Of a stretch of 64,000 nt of DNA, positions 45,096-52,276 are shown one piece after another. Each line of letters starts with the position of its first letter. The stretch's first letter is position 1. The DNA lies in assembly GCF_018619335.1 (NCBI RefSeq), contig NZ_JAHHDX010000015.1:27723-91722 (forward strand), written 5' to 3'. The notes below the pieces were generated by a model, which was not told the DNA's origin, did no database searches, and worked only from the letters and a program-made list of their open reading frames with translations. Source of the stretch: Alteromonas sp. ALT199 (GTDB taxonomy: Bacteria; Pseudomonadota; Gammaproteobacteria; Enterobacterales; Alteromonadaceae). The position numbers and the translations under genes were made by a program.

Positions 45096-46937
45096 ATGTT
45101 TTCATTTTTTGAAAAGCTTACCAAGCCTTTCCCTGACACTCCCCCTACCCAACCGCCAACAGGTATCATTGCCTTTTGTAAGTACTATACCAAAGGCATG
45201 TGGGGCGTAATCCTTACTGTTTCGGTGCTAAGTGCAATTGTGGCCATGTTAGAAGTGGCGCTGTTTGGTTTTCTAGGACAGTTGGTTGACTGGTTTTCTG
45301 AGCAAAACCGCGAAACCTTTTTAGAAGATCAAAAATTCACGCTTATTGGCATGAGTTTAACGGTTCTCGTTTTTATTCCTTTGTTTATTTTGCTGCGCTC
45401 ACTATTTTCTCGTCAGTCCTTAATGGGTAACTTTCCCATGCGCATCAGATGGCAGGCTCACCGCTATCTGCTTGGTCAAAGCTTAACCTTTTTCCACGAT
45501 GAATTTGCAGGGCGTGTCGCCACTAAAGTAATGCAAACCGCGCTATCGGTGCGAGAAACCGTAACCAAAGTGCTCGATTTGCTGGTTTACATCAGCGTTT
45601 ATTTTATCTCTATGGTTGTGCTTATCTTTAGCACTGACTGGCGCTTAGCAATGCCGCTTATCGTATGGTTCTTTGTGTACATTGGTATTTTGAAAGTGCT
45701 GGTACCTAAACTTAAAGAGGTATCGCAAAAGCAAGCAGACGCGCGCTCATTAATGACTGGGCGTATTGTTGATAGCTACACCAACATTACGACAGTGAAG
45801 CTGTTTTCACACAGTCGCCGCGAAGCCGATTACGCAAAAGAAAGCATGGATGGTTTTCTAAAAACGGTTTACCCACAAATGCGTTTGGTTACCGTATTAG
45901 AATTTTGTGTGGAAATGGCTAATGCCATTCTAATCTTTACCATTGGTGCGCTGTCTGTGTATTTGTGGATGGAAAACATTGCGAGCCCTGGCGATATCGC
46001 TATTGCAATTAGTTTGTGCTTGCGACTAAACGGTATGTCTCACTGGGTAATGTGGGAGGTATCTGGGTTGTTTGAGAACTTAGGTACTGTGCAAGATGGT
46101 ATGAATACCTTGGCGCAGCCTATTGCAGTAAAAGACAAGCCTAAAGCTAACGCACTGAAAGTAAATGGTGGCGGAATTAACTTCGACAACGTGAATTTTT
46201 CTTATTCCGGTGCGGATAACAAACCTATTGATGTGTTTACTAATTTGGACTTGACCATCAAGCCCGGAGAAAAAGTAGGCTTAGTGGGGCGTTCTGGGGC
46301 AGGTAAATCGACCTTAGTGAACCTACTAATGCGCTTTTACGACACCCAAAGTGGCCGCATTATCATTGATGGGCAGGATATTACCCAAGTGGGTCAAGAA
46401 ACCCTTCGCGCTAAAATCAGTATGGTGACGCAGGATACCTCGTTGATGCACCGCTCGGTAAGCGACAATATTCTTTATGGGCGTACGGATGCGACAGAAG
46501 AGGACATGATAAAGGCTGCTAAACAAGCGGAAGCGCACGATTTCATTCTTACACTCACCGATAGTCACGGAAGGACAGGCTACGACGCGCATGTAGGCGA
46601 GCGCGGTGTAAAGCTTTCTGGTGGACAGCGCCAGCGAATTGCTATTGCTCGCGTATTACTAAAAGACGCGCCTGTATTGGTATTAGATGAGGCAACGTCT
46701 GCATTAGATTCTGAAGTTGAAGCGGCTATTCAAGCGTGTCTGGATAAGGTAATGGAAGGCAAAACCGTGCTGGCCATTGCGCATCGCTTATCCACCATTG
46801 CACAAATGGACAGATTACTAGTTTTGGACAAAGGTAACATTGTAGAGCAGGGCACACATGCTGAGCTTATCGCACAAAATGGCATTTATGCGAAGCTTTG
46901 GGCCCACCAAACCGGTGGATTTATTGGTGTTGAGTAG
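45096..46937 (+). CDS. ABC exporter, fused membrane and ATPase domains
   Basis: A 613-aa half-transporter: six-helix membrane domain (about 30-330) and nucleotide-binding domain (about 355-600). Walker A GRSGAGKST, signature LSGGQRQRIAIARVLL, Walker B VLVLDEATSALD and the H-loop AHRLS are intact. It resembles MsbA/multidrug and lipid exporters and, lacking an N-terminal C39 peptidase domain, cannot mature double-glycine peptides. It forms a separate unit upstream of the tRNA-Trp promoter. Substrate unknown. Confidence 0.9.
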   Translation: MFSFFEKLTKPFPDTPPTQPPTGIIAFCKYYTKGMWGVILTVSVLSAIVAMLEVALFGFLGQLVDWFSEQNRETFLEDQKFTLIGMSLTVLVFIPLFILLRSLFSRQSLMGNFPMRIRWQAHRYLLGQSLTFFHDEFAGRVATKVMQTALSVRETVTKVLDLLVYISVYFISMVVLIFSTDWRLAMPLIVWFFVYIGILKVLVPKLKEVSQKQADARSLMTGRIVDSYTNITTVKLFSHSRREADYAKESMDGFLKTVYPQMRLVTVLEFCVEMANAILIFTIGALSVYLWMENIASPGDIAIAISLCLRLNGMSHWVMWEVSGLFENLGTVQDGMNTLAQPIAVKDKPKANALKVNGGGINFDNVNFSYSGADNKPIDVFTNLDLTIKPGEKVGLVGRSGAGKSTLVNLLMRFYDTQSGRIIIDGQDITQVGQETLRAKISMVTQDTSLMHRSVSDNILYGRTDATEEDMIKAAKQAEAHDFILTLTDSHGRTGYDAHVGERGVKLSGGQRQRIAIARVLLKDAPVLVLDEATSALDSEVEAAIQACLDKVMEGKTVLAIAHRLSTIAQMDRLLVLDKGNIVEQGTHAELIAQNGIYAKLWAHQTGGFIGVE

Positions 46938-46984
46938 GTTATGCGTGAATTAGCGTGCAATCGCAGATGGGATGGATAAACCGC

Positions 46985-47012
46985 TTGTAACTTGAAAGTG
47001 GTTAAGTATAAT
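46985..47012 (+). promoter_or_regulatory. Sigma-70 promoter of trpT-secE-nusG
   Basis: TTGTAA (46985-46990), a 16-base spacer and TATAAT (47007-47012) form a near-consensus promoter. The GC-rich sequence directly after it (ACGCCTCCCTCCC) resembles the discriminator of stringently controlled stable-RNA promoters. Confidence 0.75.
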
Positions 47013-47104
47013 ACGCCTCCCTCCCTTGCGATACCGCACTTTCCTTAGAAAAGACGCACAAATCACAAGGGCAGTGTAAGTAAATTTTGTCTTTTAGACA
47101 CCAC

Positions 47105-47181
47105 AGGGGTGTAGTTCGAATTGGTAGAACAGCGGTCTCCAAAACCGATGGTTGGGGGTTCGAGTCCCTCCACCCCTGCCA
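47105..47181 (+). tRNA. tRNA-Trp (anticodon CCA)
   Basis: Acceptor arms AGGGGTG/CACCCCT pair fully, the discriminator is G and CCA is encoded. The D-stem is GTTC/GAAC, the anticodon loop CTCCAAA gives anticodon CCA, and the T-arm contains GGTTCGAGTCC. The anticodon stem has a G-A mismatch at its outer pair (GCGGT/ACCGA). It stands directly before secE, as trpT does in many gammaproteobacteria. Confidence 0.97.
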
Positions 47182-47262
47182 GATTTACTTAAACTAAGAA
47201 TTTTTAAATTGCGCATTGAATCGATGCGTAAATCAACGACGCTGTAGTGCTAGGATCGTAAC

Positions 47263-47640
47263 ATGAGCGAAAAGACGGAAAATCAGTCCAATGCGTTGGA
47301 CATGTTTAAATGGGTAGTGGTTTTTGCACTACTTGCCGGTTTAGTAACCGCTAATACAATGTACGGTGAGATCTCGGTGCTATACCGTGCCATCGCGATT
47401 GTTGTAGTTGTTGGTATAGCTGGTTTTATCGCGGCTACTACCGAAAAAGGTAGCACCTTCTTGAGCTTTGCGAAAGAGTCTCGCACAGAAGTTCGCAAGG
47501 TTGTGTGGCCTACTCGCCAAGAAGCGAACCAAACGACCCTTATCGTGCTTGCAGCGACGTTAATCATGGCACTAATTTTATGGGGACTAGACGGCATTAT
47601 CGTTCGTGTAGTTGGCTTTATTACTGGAATAGGAGCATAA
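47263..47640 (+). CDS. secE: Preprotein translocase subunit SecE
   Basis: A 125-aa essential component of the SecYEG channel with three membrane helices (about residues 15-32, 42-58, 93-112), as in E. coli (127 aa) rather than the single-helix form. The conserved amphipathic block [23 protein letters not shown] precedes the last helix. nusG follows with a 4-base gap. Confidence 0.97.
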   Translation: MSEKTENQSNALDMFKWVVVFALLAGLVTANTMYGEISVLYRAIAIVVVVGIAGFIAATTEKGSTFLSFAKESRTEVRKVVWPTRQEANQTTLIVLAATLIMALILWGLDGIIVRVVGFITGIGA

Positions 47641-47644
47641 ACGT

Positions 47645-48196
47645 ATGTCTGAAGAAGAAGCAGTAAAGAAAAGATGGTACGTAGTACAAGCCTATTCGCA
47701 ATATGAGGCTCGCGTTAAGAAGACCCTTCTTGAATACATCAAAATGCACAACATGGAAGACTACTTCGGGCAGGTACTAGTACCAACAGAAGAGGTGGTA
47801 GAAATGCGTGCTGGTCAAAAGCGTAAATCTGAGCGTAAGTTCTACCCTGGTTACGTTTTGGTAGAAATGGCGATGACTGAAGAGTCGTGGCACTTGGTGA
47901 AAAGCGTACCTCGCGTATTGGGCTTCATCGGCGGTACATCTGACCGTCCTATGCCAATCACGCAAAAAGAAGCTGACGCTATCTTAAATCGTCTTGAAGA
48001 GAACGTTGATAAGCCAAGACCAAAGACTTTGTTCGAGCCTGGCGAAGTTATTCGTGTTACCGATGGTCCATTTGCAGACTTCAACGGTGTGGTAGAAGAA
48101 GTAGACTACGAAAAGAGCCGCGTAAAAGTATCGGTACTTATCTTCGGTCGTTCTACACCAGTAGACCTAGAATTTGGTCAGGTAGAAAAAGGCTAA
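47645..48196 (+). CDS. nusG: Transcription antitermination factor NusG
   Basis: A 183-aa factor that binds RNA polymerase, reduces pausing and links Rho or ribosomal S10. The N-terminal NGN domain ([22 protein letters not shown] ... [11 protein letters not shown]) and C-terminal KOW domain ([32 protein letters not shown]) are complete. It is co-transcribed with secE and ends at a strong terminator at 48220. Confidence 0.98.
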   Translation: MSEEEAVKKRWYVVQAYSQYEARVKKTLLEYIKMHNMEDYFGQVLVPTEEVVEMRAGQKRKSERKFYPGYVLVEMAMTEESWHLVKSVPRVLGFIGGTSDRPMPITQKEADAILNRLEENVDKPRPKTLFEPGEVIRVTDGPFADFNGVVEEVDYEKSRVKVSVLIFGRSTPVDLEFGQVEKG

Positions 48197-48219
48197 GTCT
48201 TTTCCGCCTAAGAGTTTTG

Positions 48220-48251
48220 AAAAAGCCCCTACTACATAGGGGCTTTTTTAT
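48220..48251. terminator. Bidirectional terminator shared by nusG and the bacteriocin-like operon
   Basis: AAAAAGCCCCTA / TAGGGGCTTTTTTA with a CTACA loop. T-runs on both strands let it stop nusG transcription and the opposing four-gene operon that ends 30 bases away. Confidence 0.92.
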
Positions 48252-48280
48252 TTATCGAACTAGTATAATGGGTTTCTTCT

Positions 48281-48481
48281 TCAACATATTGCTAGCAAAG
48301 CAATTGAAATAGAAATAGGTAGGCCGTGTAAGATATGGCAAACCCATTTAGGAAATACCGTGCTATCGTGATAAGAGTCCCAAAAACCAACATTGGCCCA
48401 GCGTTTCAAAACAACGTTTAAAGCGACCAATGCTATTGCCCAAATCAGGGGAAAAATATATTCCAGTGCCGCAATAATCAT
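48281..48481 (-). CDS. Small membrane protein, last gene of bacteriocin-like operon
   Basis: A 66-aa protein with two likely membrane helices (about residues 7-26 and 46-65) separated by a loop with Trp, Tyr, His and Arg/Lys (KRWANVGFWDSYHDSTVFPKW). AGAGGAAAAGG stands 6-8 bases before the ATG. I do not recognise a family. It is the fourth gene on the minus strand after two double-glycine-leader peptides and another membrane protein, so an immunity or accessory role is possible. That is inference from position and size only. Confidence 0.55.
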   Translation of the reverse strand: MIIAALEYIFPLIWAIALVALNVVLKRWANVGFWDSYHDSTVFPKWVCHILHGLPISISIALLAIC

Positions 48482-48532
48482 TGCTAAGCCTTTTCCTCTA
48501 AGAACGACATTTCGCTAATAACTGTTAAAGTT

Positions 48533-48871
48533 TTAATTAGGCTTTTTCAGGTAGAGAGGAAAGCTATAGCTTAGGGAAGATATGATGAAAGCAGTTAGTA
48601 CTACCCACCATTTATAATCTTCACTTACTAATAAACCAATAGTTAAAGCGGTTACGAATAGGAAAGTTGTGACAATTATACGCGCAATTTTAAAGCGCTC
48701 GAACTGATCTATATGAGCTCTTGAACTAAATAGCCGGATCCAAAGTATCGCTGTAATCCCTGAGTAATTGATTAAAAGTAAAAGGCTATTACTTGCAATA
48801 AACGCGCTAAAGGAAAACAGGCTCAGCATAGCACAAGCCATGTTAAGCCTTGATAACGGTGATAAATCCAT
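48533..48871 (-). CDS. Membrane protein directly after bacteriocin-like peptides, possible immunity protein
   Basis: A 112-aa hydrophobic protein with three or four membrane helices (about residues 8-28, 30-48, 64-84, 88-107) and a basic loop (RLFSSRAHIDQFERFKIAR). The ATG follows the stop of the upstream peptide gene without a gap (TAAATG), indicating coupled translation. I do not recognise a family. Small multi-helix membrane proteins encoded directly after two-peptide bacteriocin genes are typically immunity proteins, which makes this the best candidate. Confidence 0.6.
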   Translation of the reverse strand: MDLSPLSRLNMACAMLSLFSFSAFIASNSLLLLINYSGITAILWIRLFSSRAHIDQFERFKIARIIVTTFLFVTALTIGLLVSEDYKWWVVLTAFIISSLSYSFPLYLKKPN

Positions 48872-49114
48872 TTATTCATCCAACGTTTCGCTGTAATCTG
48901 ATACAGCATCGGCGGCGCCTACTATAGTGCCGACACCAGTACCAATTAGGCCGCCAATAAGCGCGCCGAATGGACCAGCATATGCGCCAAGTGCAGCACC
49001 TATACCTGCACCTGTAGCTGCTCCTTCTAATCCCCCCTCAAAAGCGGCTTGTGAAATATTGCCCCCAGATACAGCTTCGATTTGCTCTTCGGTGAGTACT
49101 AGCGGATTATTCAT
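48872..49114 (-). CDS. Double-glycine-leader, glycine-rich peptide (bacteriocin-like, partner B)
   Basis: From ATG 49112-49114 an 80-aa precursor: leader MNNPLVLTEEQIEAVSGG (LxxEqxxxxSGG pattern with Gly-Gly at the cleavage site) and a mature peptide of about 62 aa. The mature part is rich in Gly/Ala with overlapping GxxxG motifs (GAATG, GAGIG, GTGVG), a hydrophobic core and an acidic tail (SETLDE), as in class IIb bacteriocin subunits. The frame extends to 49141 but the leader match starts at the second of two adjacent Met. It overlaps the upstream peptide gene by 8 bases. No Cys, so no lanthionine or disulfide. Confidence 0.75.
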   Translation of the reverse strand: MNNPLVLTEEQIEAVSGGNISQAAFEGGLEGAATGAGIGAALGAYAGPFGALIGGLIGTGVGTIVGAADAVSDYSETLDE

Positions 49115-49322
49115 CATCAGTAAAATACTCCCATGCAGCACCTAGGGCAGCTCCTGTAGCAATAACGCCAACTGCAACGGGAAAAGCGACGGTAAATCCG
49201 ACTGCTACGGCAACGCCAACACCAGTCGCGCCAATGCCACCTCCAGTTAGTCCCCCTGATGCAACGTCCCAGCCATCACCACCTGAAATCTGGTCCAGTT
49301 CTTTTTGTGAAAGTAACTCCAT
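49107..49322 (-). CDS. Double-glycine-leader, glycine-rich peptide (bacteriocin-like, partner A)
   Basis: A 71-aa precursor with leader MELLSQKELDQISGG (15 residues, ideal double-glycine leader with conserved Leu/Glu/Leu positions) and a mature peptide of about 56 aa: DGWDVASGG start, a long Gly/Ala/Val hydrophobic stretch with GxxxG motifs (GGGIG, GATGVG, GAALG) and an aromatic-acidic end (WEYFTDDE). GGAG lies 9 bases before the ATG. It is the first gene of a minus-strand operon that diverges from rplK. Size, leader and pairing fit two-peptide bacteriocins; a pheromone or other secreted membrane-active peptide is the alternative. Confidence 0.78.
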   Translation of the reverse strand: MELLSQKELDQISGGDGWDVASGGLTGGGIGATGVGVAVAVGFTVAFPVAVGVIATGAALGAAWEYFTDDE

Positions 49323-49443
49323 TTAAATTTCTCCAAATTTGATATTTTGTTTACATAGGTGCGTATTAACGCGTTAGAAACTTTCACCTATTTCAAAAAG
49401 AAAAAATACTGACCTTTCGATGGTTTTTTATTCTAATTAGCCC

Positions 49444-49472
49444 TTGCATAGTAATTAATCACCTTATATAAT
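49444..49472 (+). promoter_or_regulatory. Sigma-70 promoter of the rplK operon
   Basis: TTGCAT (49444-49449), exactly 17 bases, then TATAAT (49467-49472), followed by GCGCGCCC, a GC-rich discriminator typical of ribosomal promoters under stringent control. It lies 91 bases before rplK and 122 bases from the divergent peptide gene. Confidence 0.88.
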
Positions 49473-49562
49473 GCGCGCCCTTTTAAACGGAAACGGGAAG
49501 CCGATTGAGCAAATAATCTCTGTATTTGCGAGGCGTTAGACCCAAACAAGAGAGCATGTAAA

Positions 49563-49991
49563 ATGGCTAAAAAAGTAAGCGGTATTATCAAGCTTCAGGT
49601 TGCAGCTGGCGCTGCTAACCCAAGTCCACCGGTTGGACCTGCACTAGGTCAGCACGGTGTAAACATCATGGAATTCTGTAAGGCTTTCAACGCGAAAACT
49701 GAAAGTCTTGAGAAAGGCGCTCCAGTACCAGTAGAAATTACTGTATACGAAGATCGCTCTTTCACATTCGAAACTAAGACTCCTCCTGCGTCTTACCTGC
49801 TTAAGAAAGCAGCGGGCATCAAGAGTGGTTCTGGCCGTCCTAACACTGAAAAAGTGGGTAAAGTTACTCGCGCTCAGTTGGAAGAGATTGCTAAAACTAA
49901 AGAGCCAGACCTTACTGCAGCTGATCTAGATGCAGCGGTACGCACTATCGCGGGTTCTGCTCGCTCAATGGGCTTGAACGTAGAGGACTAA
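49563..49991 (+). CDS. rplK: 50S ribosomal protein L11
   Basis: A 142-aa protein of the GTPase-associated centre, binding 23S rRNA with L10/L12. The N-terminal domain has [34 protein letters not shown], and the RNA-binding C-terminal domain has GSGRPN and [12 protein letters not shown]. The length equals E. coli L11. First gene of rplKA; rplA follows after 4 bases. Confidence 0.99.
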   Translation: MAKKVSGIIKLQVAAGAANPSPPVGPALGQHGVNIMEFCKAFNAKTESLEKGAPVPVEITVYEDRSFTFETKTPPASYLLKKAAGIKSGSGRPNTEKVGKVTRAQLEEIAKTKEPDLTAADLDAAVRTIAGSARSMGLNVED

Positions 49992-49995
49992 TCGA

Positions 49996-50691
49996 ATGGC
50001 TAAATTAACTAAACGCGCTCGCCTAGTACGCGACAAAGTTGACTCTACTAAAGAGTACGAAATCAACGAAGCAGTAGCGCTTCTTAAAGAACTAGCAACT
50101 GCTAAGTTCGCAGAGAGCATTGACGTATCTGTAAACCTTGGTATCGATGCGAAGAAATCTGACCAAAACGTTCGTGGTGCAACTGTACTACCTAACGGTA
50201 CTGGTAAAGACGTTCGCGTTGCAGTATTCACTCAAGGTGCAAATGCTGAAGCAGCGAAAGAAGCTGGTGCTGACATCGTTGGTATGGACGACTTAGCTGA
50301 GCAAGTTAAGAAAGGCGAAATGAACTTTGACGTAGTAGTTGCTAGCCCAGACGCGATGCGTGTTGTTGGTCAACTAGGTCAAATTCTAGGCCCACGTGGT
50401 CTTATGCCTAACCCTAAAACTGGCACTGTAACGCCTGACGTTGCAACTGCAGTTAAGAACGCTAAAGCTGGTCAGGTACGCTACCGTAACGATAAGAACG
50501 GTATCATCCACGCTAGCATCGGTAAGATTGCGTTCGAAGCGAACCAAATTCAAGAAAACCTTGAAGCGCTACTTGAAGCACTGAAGAAAGCTAAGCCTTC
50601 TTCTGCTAAAGGTACATACATCAAGAAAATCAGCCTAAGCACTACAATGGGTGCTGGTGTTTCTCTTGATAAGGCTTCTGTAGGTCTTTAA
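49996..50691 (+). CDS. rplA: 50S ribosomal protein L1
   Basis: A 231-aa protein of the L1 stalk, also the translational repressor of its own rplK-rplA mRNA in E. coli. Signature blocks: [40 protein letters not shown] and [20 protein letters not shown]. Co-translated with rplK (4-base gap). Length near E. coli L1 (234 aa). Confidence 0.99.
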   Translation: MAKLTKRARLVRDKVDSTKEYEINEAVALLKELATAKFAESIDVSVNLGIDAKKSDQNVRGATVLPNGTGKDVRVAVFTQGANAEAAKEAGADIVGMDDLAEQVKKGEMNFDVVVASPDAMRVVGQLGQILGPRGLMPNPKTGTVTPDVATAVKNAKAGQVRYRNDKNGIIHASIGKIAFEANQIQENLEALLEALKKAKPSSAKGTYIKKISLSTTMGAGVSLDKASVGL

Positions 50692-50744
50692 TTTCGCTGA
50701 GCTAACGCTCACCGAAATCTCTTAAAGGTTATGGGTTGGAGCTG

Positions 50745-50985
50745 TGACAATTAGCAGTGCTAATAAGCAGCTCCCGTCCAAGACCGCAGGTGCGGTGTGG
50801 TGAAAGAGGTAAGAGAACTTTCACAGTCAACACACTGCTTAATACAACAACCTGCGCAGACGGTGGTTTGACTCAGACTCTCTGGGGTAACAAACACCGT
50901 AGAGCGGTATCAACCATGAGGGTTGGTATCAATCTGTGAACCCTGATGGCGTGAGTAGGTAACTACAAACAAAATCAGATACAAA
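50745..50985 (+). ncRNA. L10 leader (autoregulatory mRNA element of rplJ-rplL)
   Basis: The 306-base gap between rplA and rplJ holds a structured leader. A CCGCAGGTGCGG hairpin lies around 50783-50794. The conserved kernel CCTGCGCAGACGGTG (50851-50865) can pair with CACCGTAG (50895-50902), as in the E. coli rplJ leader that binds the L10(L12)4 complex and shuts off rplJL translation. Boundaries are approximate. Confidence 0.8.
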
Positions 50986-50997
50986 GAGGTGAACTCA

Positions 50998-51516
50998 GTG
51001 GCACTAGGTTTAGCAGCAAAAAAAGAGATCGTAGCAGAAGTTTCTGAAGTTGCGTCTCGCGCTCTATCCGTAGCCGTTGCTGAATACCGTGGGATGGAAG
51101 TTGCAGAACTGACTGACCTACGTGTTAAAGCTCGTGAGCAAGGCGTATACCTAAAGGTTGTACGTAACACTCTTGCAAAGCGTGCTCTAGCAGACAGTCA
51201 ATTTGCAGACTTAGACAGCGCCTTAACTGGTCCGCTTATCTATGGTTTCTCTATCGACGCACCAGGCGGTGCGGCACGTCTTTTCAAAGACTTCGGTAAG
51301 ACTAACGATAAGCTTAAAGTTACAGCACTATCTATTGGTAGCGGTCTTCTTGGTCCAGAGAAATTGGACGCAGTTGCAGCACTACCTACCCGCGACGAAG
51401 CGCTTGCAAGACTACTTGCAACCTTCAAAGCACCAGTTGGGAAATTCGTTCAAACAATCAACGAAGTTCCTGGCAAGTTTGTGCGCGTATTGGCGGCGGT
51501 CAAAGACACCAAGTAA
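50998..51516 (+). CDS. rplJ: 50S ribosomal protein L10
   Basis: Stalk base protein anchoring L7/L12 dimers to 23S rRNA. About 172 aa from GTG 50998 ([23 protein letters not shown] follows, matching the E. coli start), with AGAGGTG 5-6 bases upstream; an in-frame GTG at 50989 is part of that site. [15 protein letters not shown] and [13 protein letters not shown] are conserved. The C-terminal helix ([16 protein letters not shown]) binds L12. Regulated by the leader upstream. Confidence 0.98.
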   Translation: MALGLAAKKEIVAEVSEVASRALSVAVAEYRGMEVAELTDLRVKAREQGVYLKVVRNTLAKRALADSQFADLDSALTGPLIYGFSIDAPGGAARLFKDFGKTNDKLKVTALSIGSGLLGPEKLDAVAALPTRDEALARLLATFKAPVGKFVQTINEVPGKFVRVLAAVKDTK

Positions 51517-51573
51517 TTGGCGTTTTTGGCATATTGATTTTTTTAACATTTTATACCCAGGAGTTTAGAGAAC

Positions 51574-51951
51574 ATGGCTCTAACTAAAGAAGATATCTTA
51601 AACGCAATCGCTGAAATGCCGGTAATGGAACTGGTAGAACTAATTGAAGCGGCTGAAGAGAAATTCAACGTATCTGCTGCAGCTGCTGTAGCTGTTGCTG
51701 GTCCAGCTGCTGGTGGCGATGCTGCTGCTGCAGAAGAAAAGACTGAATTCGACGTTGTAATGACTTCATTCGGTGGCAACAAAGTTGCAGTTATCAAAGC
51801 AGTTCGCGGCGCGACTGGCCTAGGTCTTAAAGAAGCTAAAGAAGTAGTTGAGTCTGCTCCTAAAGCTATCAAAGAAGGCGTAAGCAAAGATGAAGCTGAA
51901 GCACTTAAGAAAGAGCTTGAAGAAGCTGGTGCAGAAGTAGAAATCAAGTAA
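51574..51951 (+). CDS. rplL: 50S ribosomal protein L7/L12
   Basis: A 125-aa stalk protein, N-terminal dimerisation helices, an Ala/Gly-rich hinge ([25 protein letters not shown] in two parts) and a C-terminal factor-binding domain with [20 protein letters not shown] and the [17 protein letters not shown] motif. CAGGAG precedes the ATG. Made in excess relative to L10, which fits a strong RBS. A terminator/attenuator follows before rpoB. Confidence 0.99.
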   Translation: MALTKEDILNAIAEMPVMELVELIEAAEEKFNVSAAAAVAVAGPAAGGDAAAAEEKTEFDVVMTSFGGNKVAVIKAVRGATGLGLKEAKEVVESAPKAIKEGVSKDEAEALKKELEEAGAEVEIK

Positions 51952-51984
51952 TCTGACCTAGTCAGATTATTGCCTGAGACGGCA

Positions 51985-52016
51985 AGGCTGGTGGTTTTTT
52001 GAACCACCAGCCTTTT
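51985..52016 (+). terminator. Terminator/attenuator between rplL and rpoB
   Basis: AAGGCTGGTGGTT / AACCACCAGCCTT with a TTTTG loop and TTTTT. In E. coli a partial terminator in the same place lowers rpoBC expression relative to rplJL; the same role is likely here because no strong promoter is seen just before rpoB. Confidence 0.85.
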
Positions 52017-52100
52017 TGCGCTGTATAGTGTGTAGAAACTTACCCTTGGTTACACTACTTAAAGCGCCATTCGGAAATACCCATAAAAAGCATAAAAATC

Positions 52101-52135
52101 CAACAAGTTAACTAATAATTGGTTAAATTTTGTTG
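52101..52135 (+). promoter_or_regulatory. Inverted repeat in rplL-rpoB spacer, possible RNA processing hairpin
   Basis: CAACAA-g-TTAAC (from 52101) can pair with GTTAA-at-TTGTTG (to 52135) across an AT-rich loop, with AACTAAT/ATTGGTT in the middle. It lies about 140 bases before rpoB in a 325-base spacer, where E. coli has an RNase III processing hairpin. The function is inferred from position only. Confidence 0.35.
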
Positions 52136-52276
52136 TATGCTGGTGTATCTGCCCGAAAAAGGGTTGTGGAAGTTTGTTGCTTAGTGCGCCATTTGAAACG
52201 CAGCTTTTAGCCCATAGCACGCGTTTTAAAGCATTTTGCAGCAGGTTGGGTCATAAATCAGCAGGCTGAGGAACCC

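Noticed and set aside
45096..46937. ABC exporter as the transporter of the double-glycine peptides
   Set aside because: It lacks a C39 peptidase domain, lies on the other strand in a separate unit, and is separated by tRNA-Trp, secE and nusG.
48927..49145. Plus-strand Pro/Ala-rich frame over the second peptide gene
   Set aside because: It mirrors the Gly/Ala-rich peptide on the minus strand; it has no RBS and no leader.
51543..52007. Long minus-strand frame over rplL
   Set aside because: Its Ser/Ala-rich composition is the expected shadow of the Ala/Glu-rich L7/L12 gene on the opposite strand.
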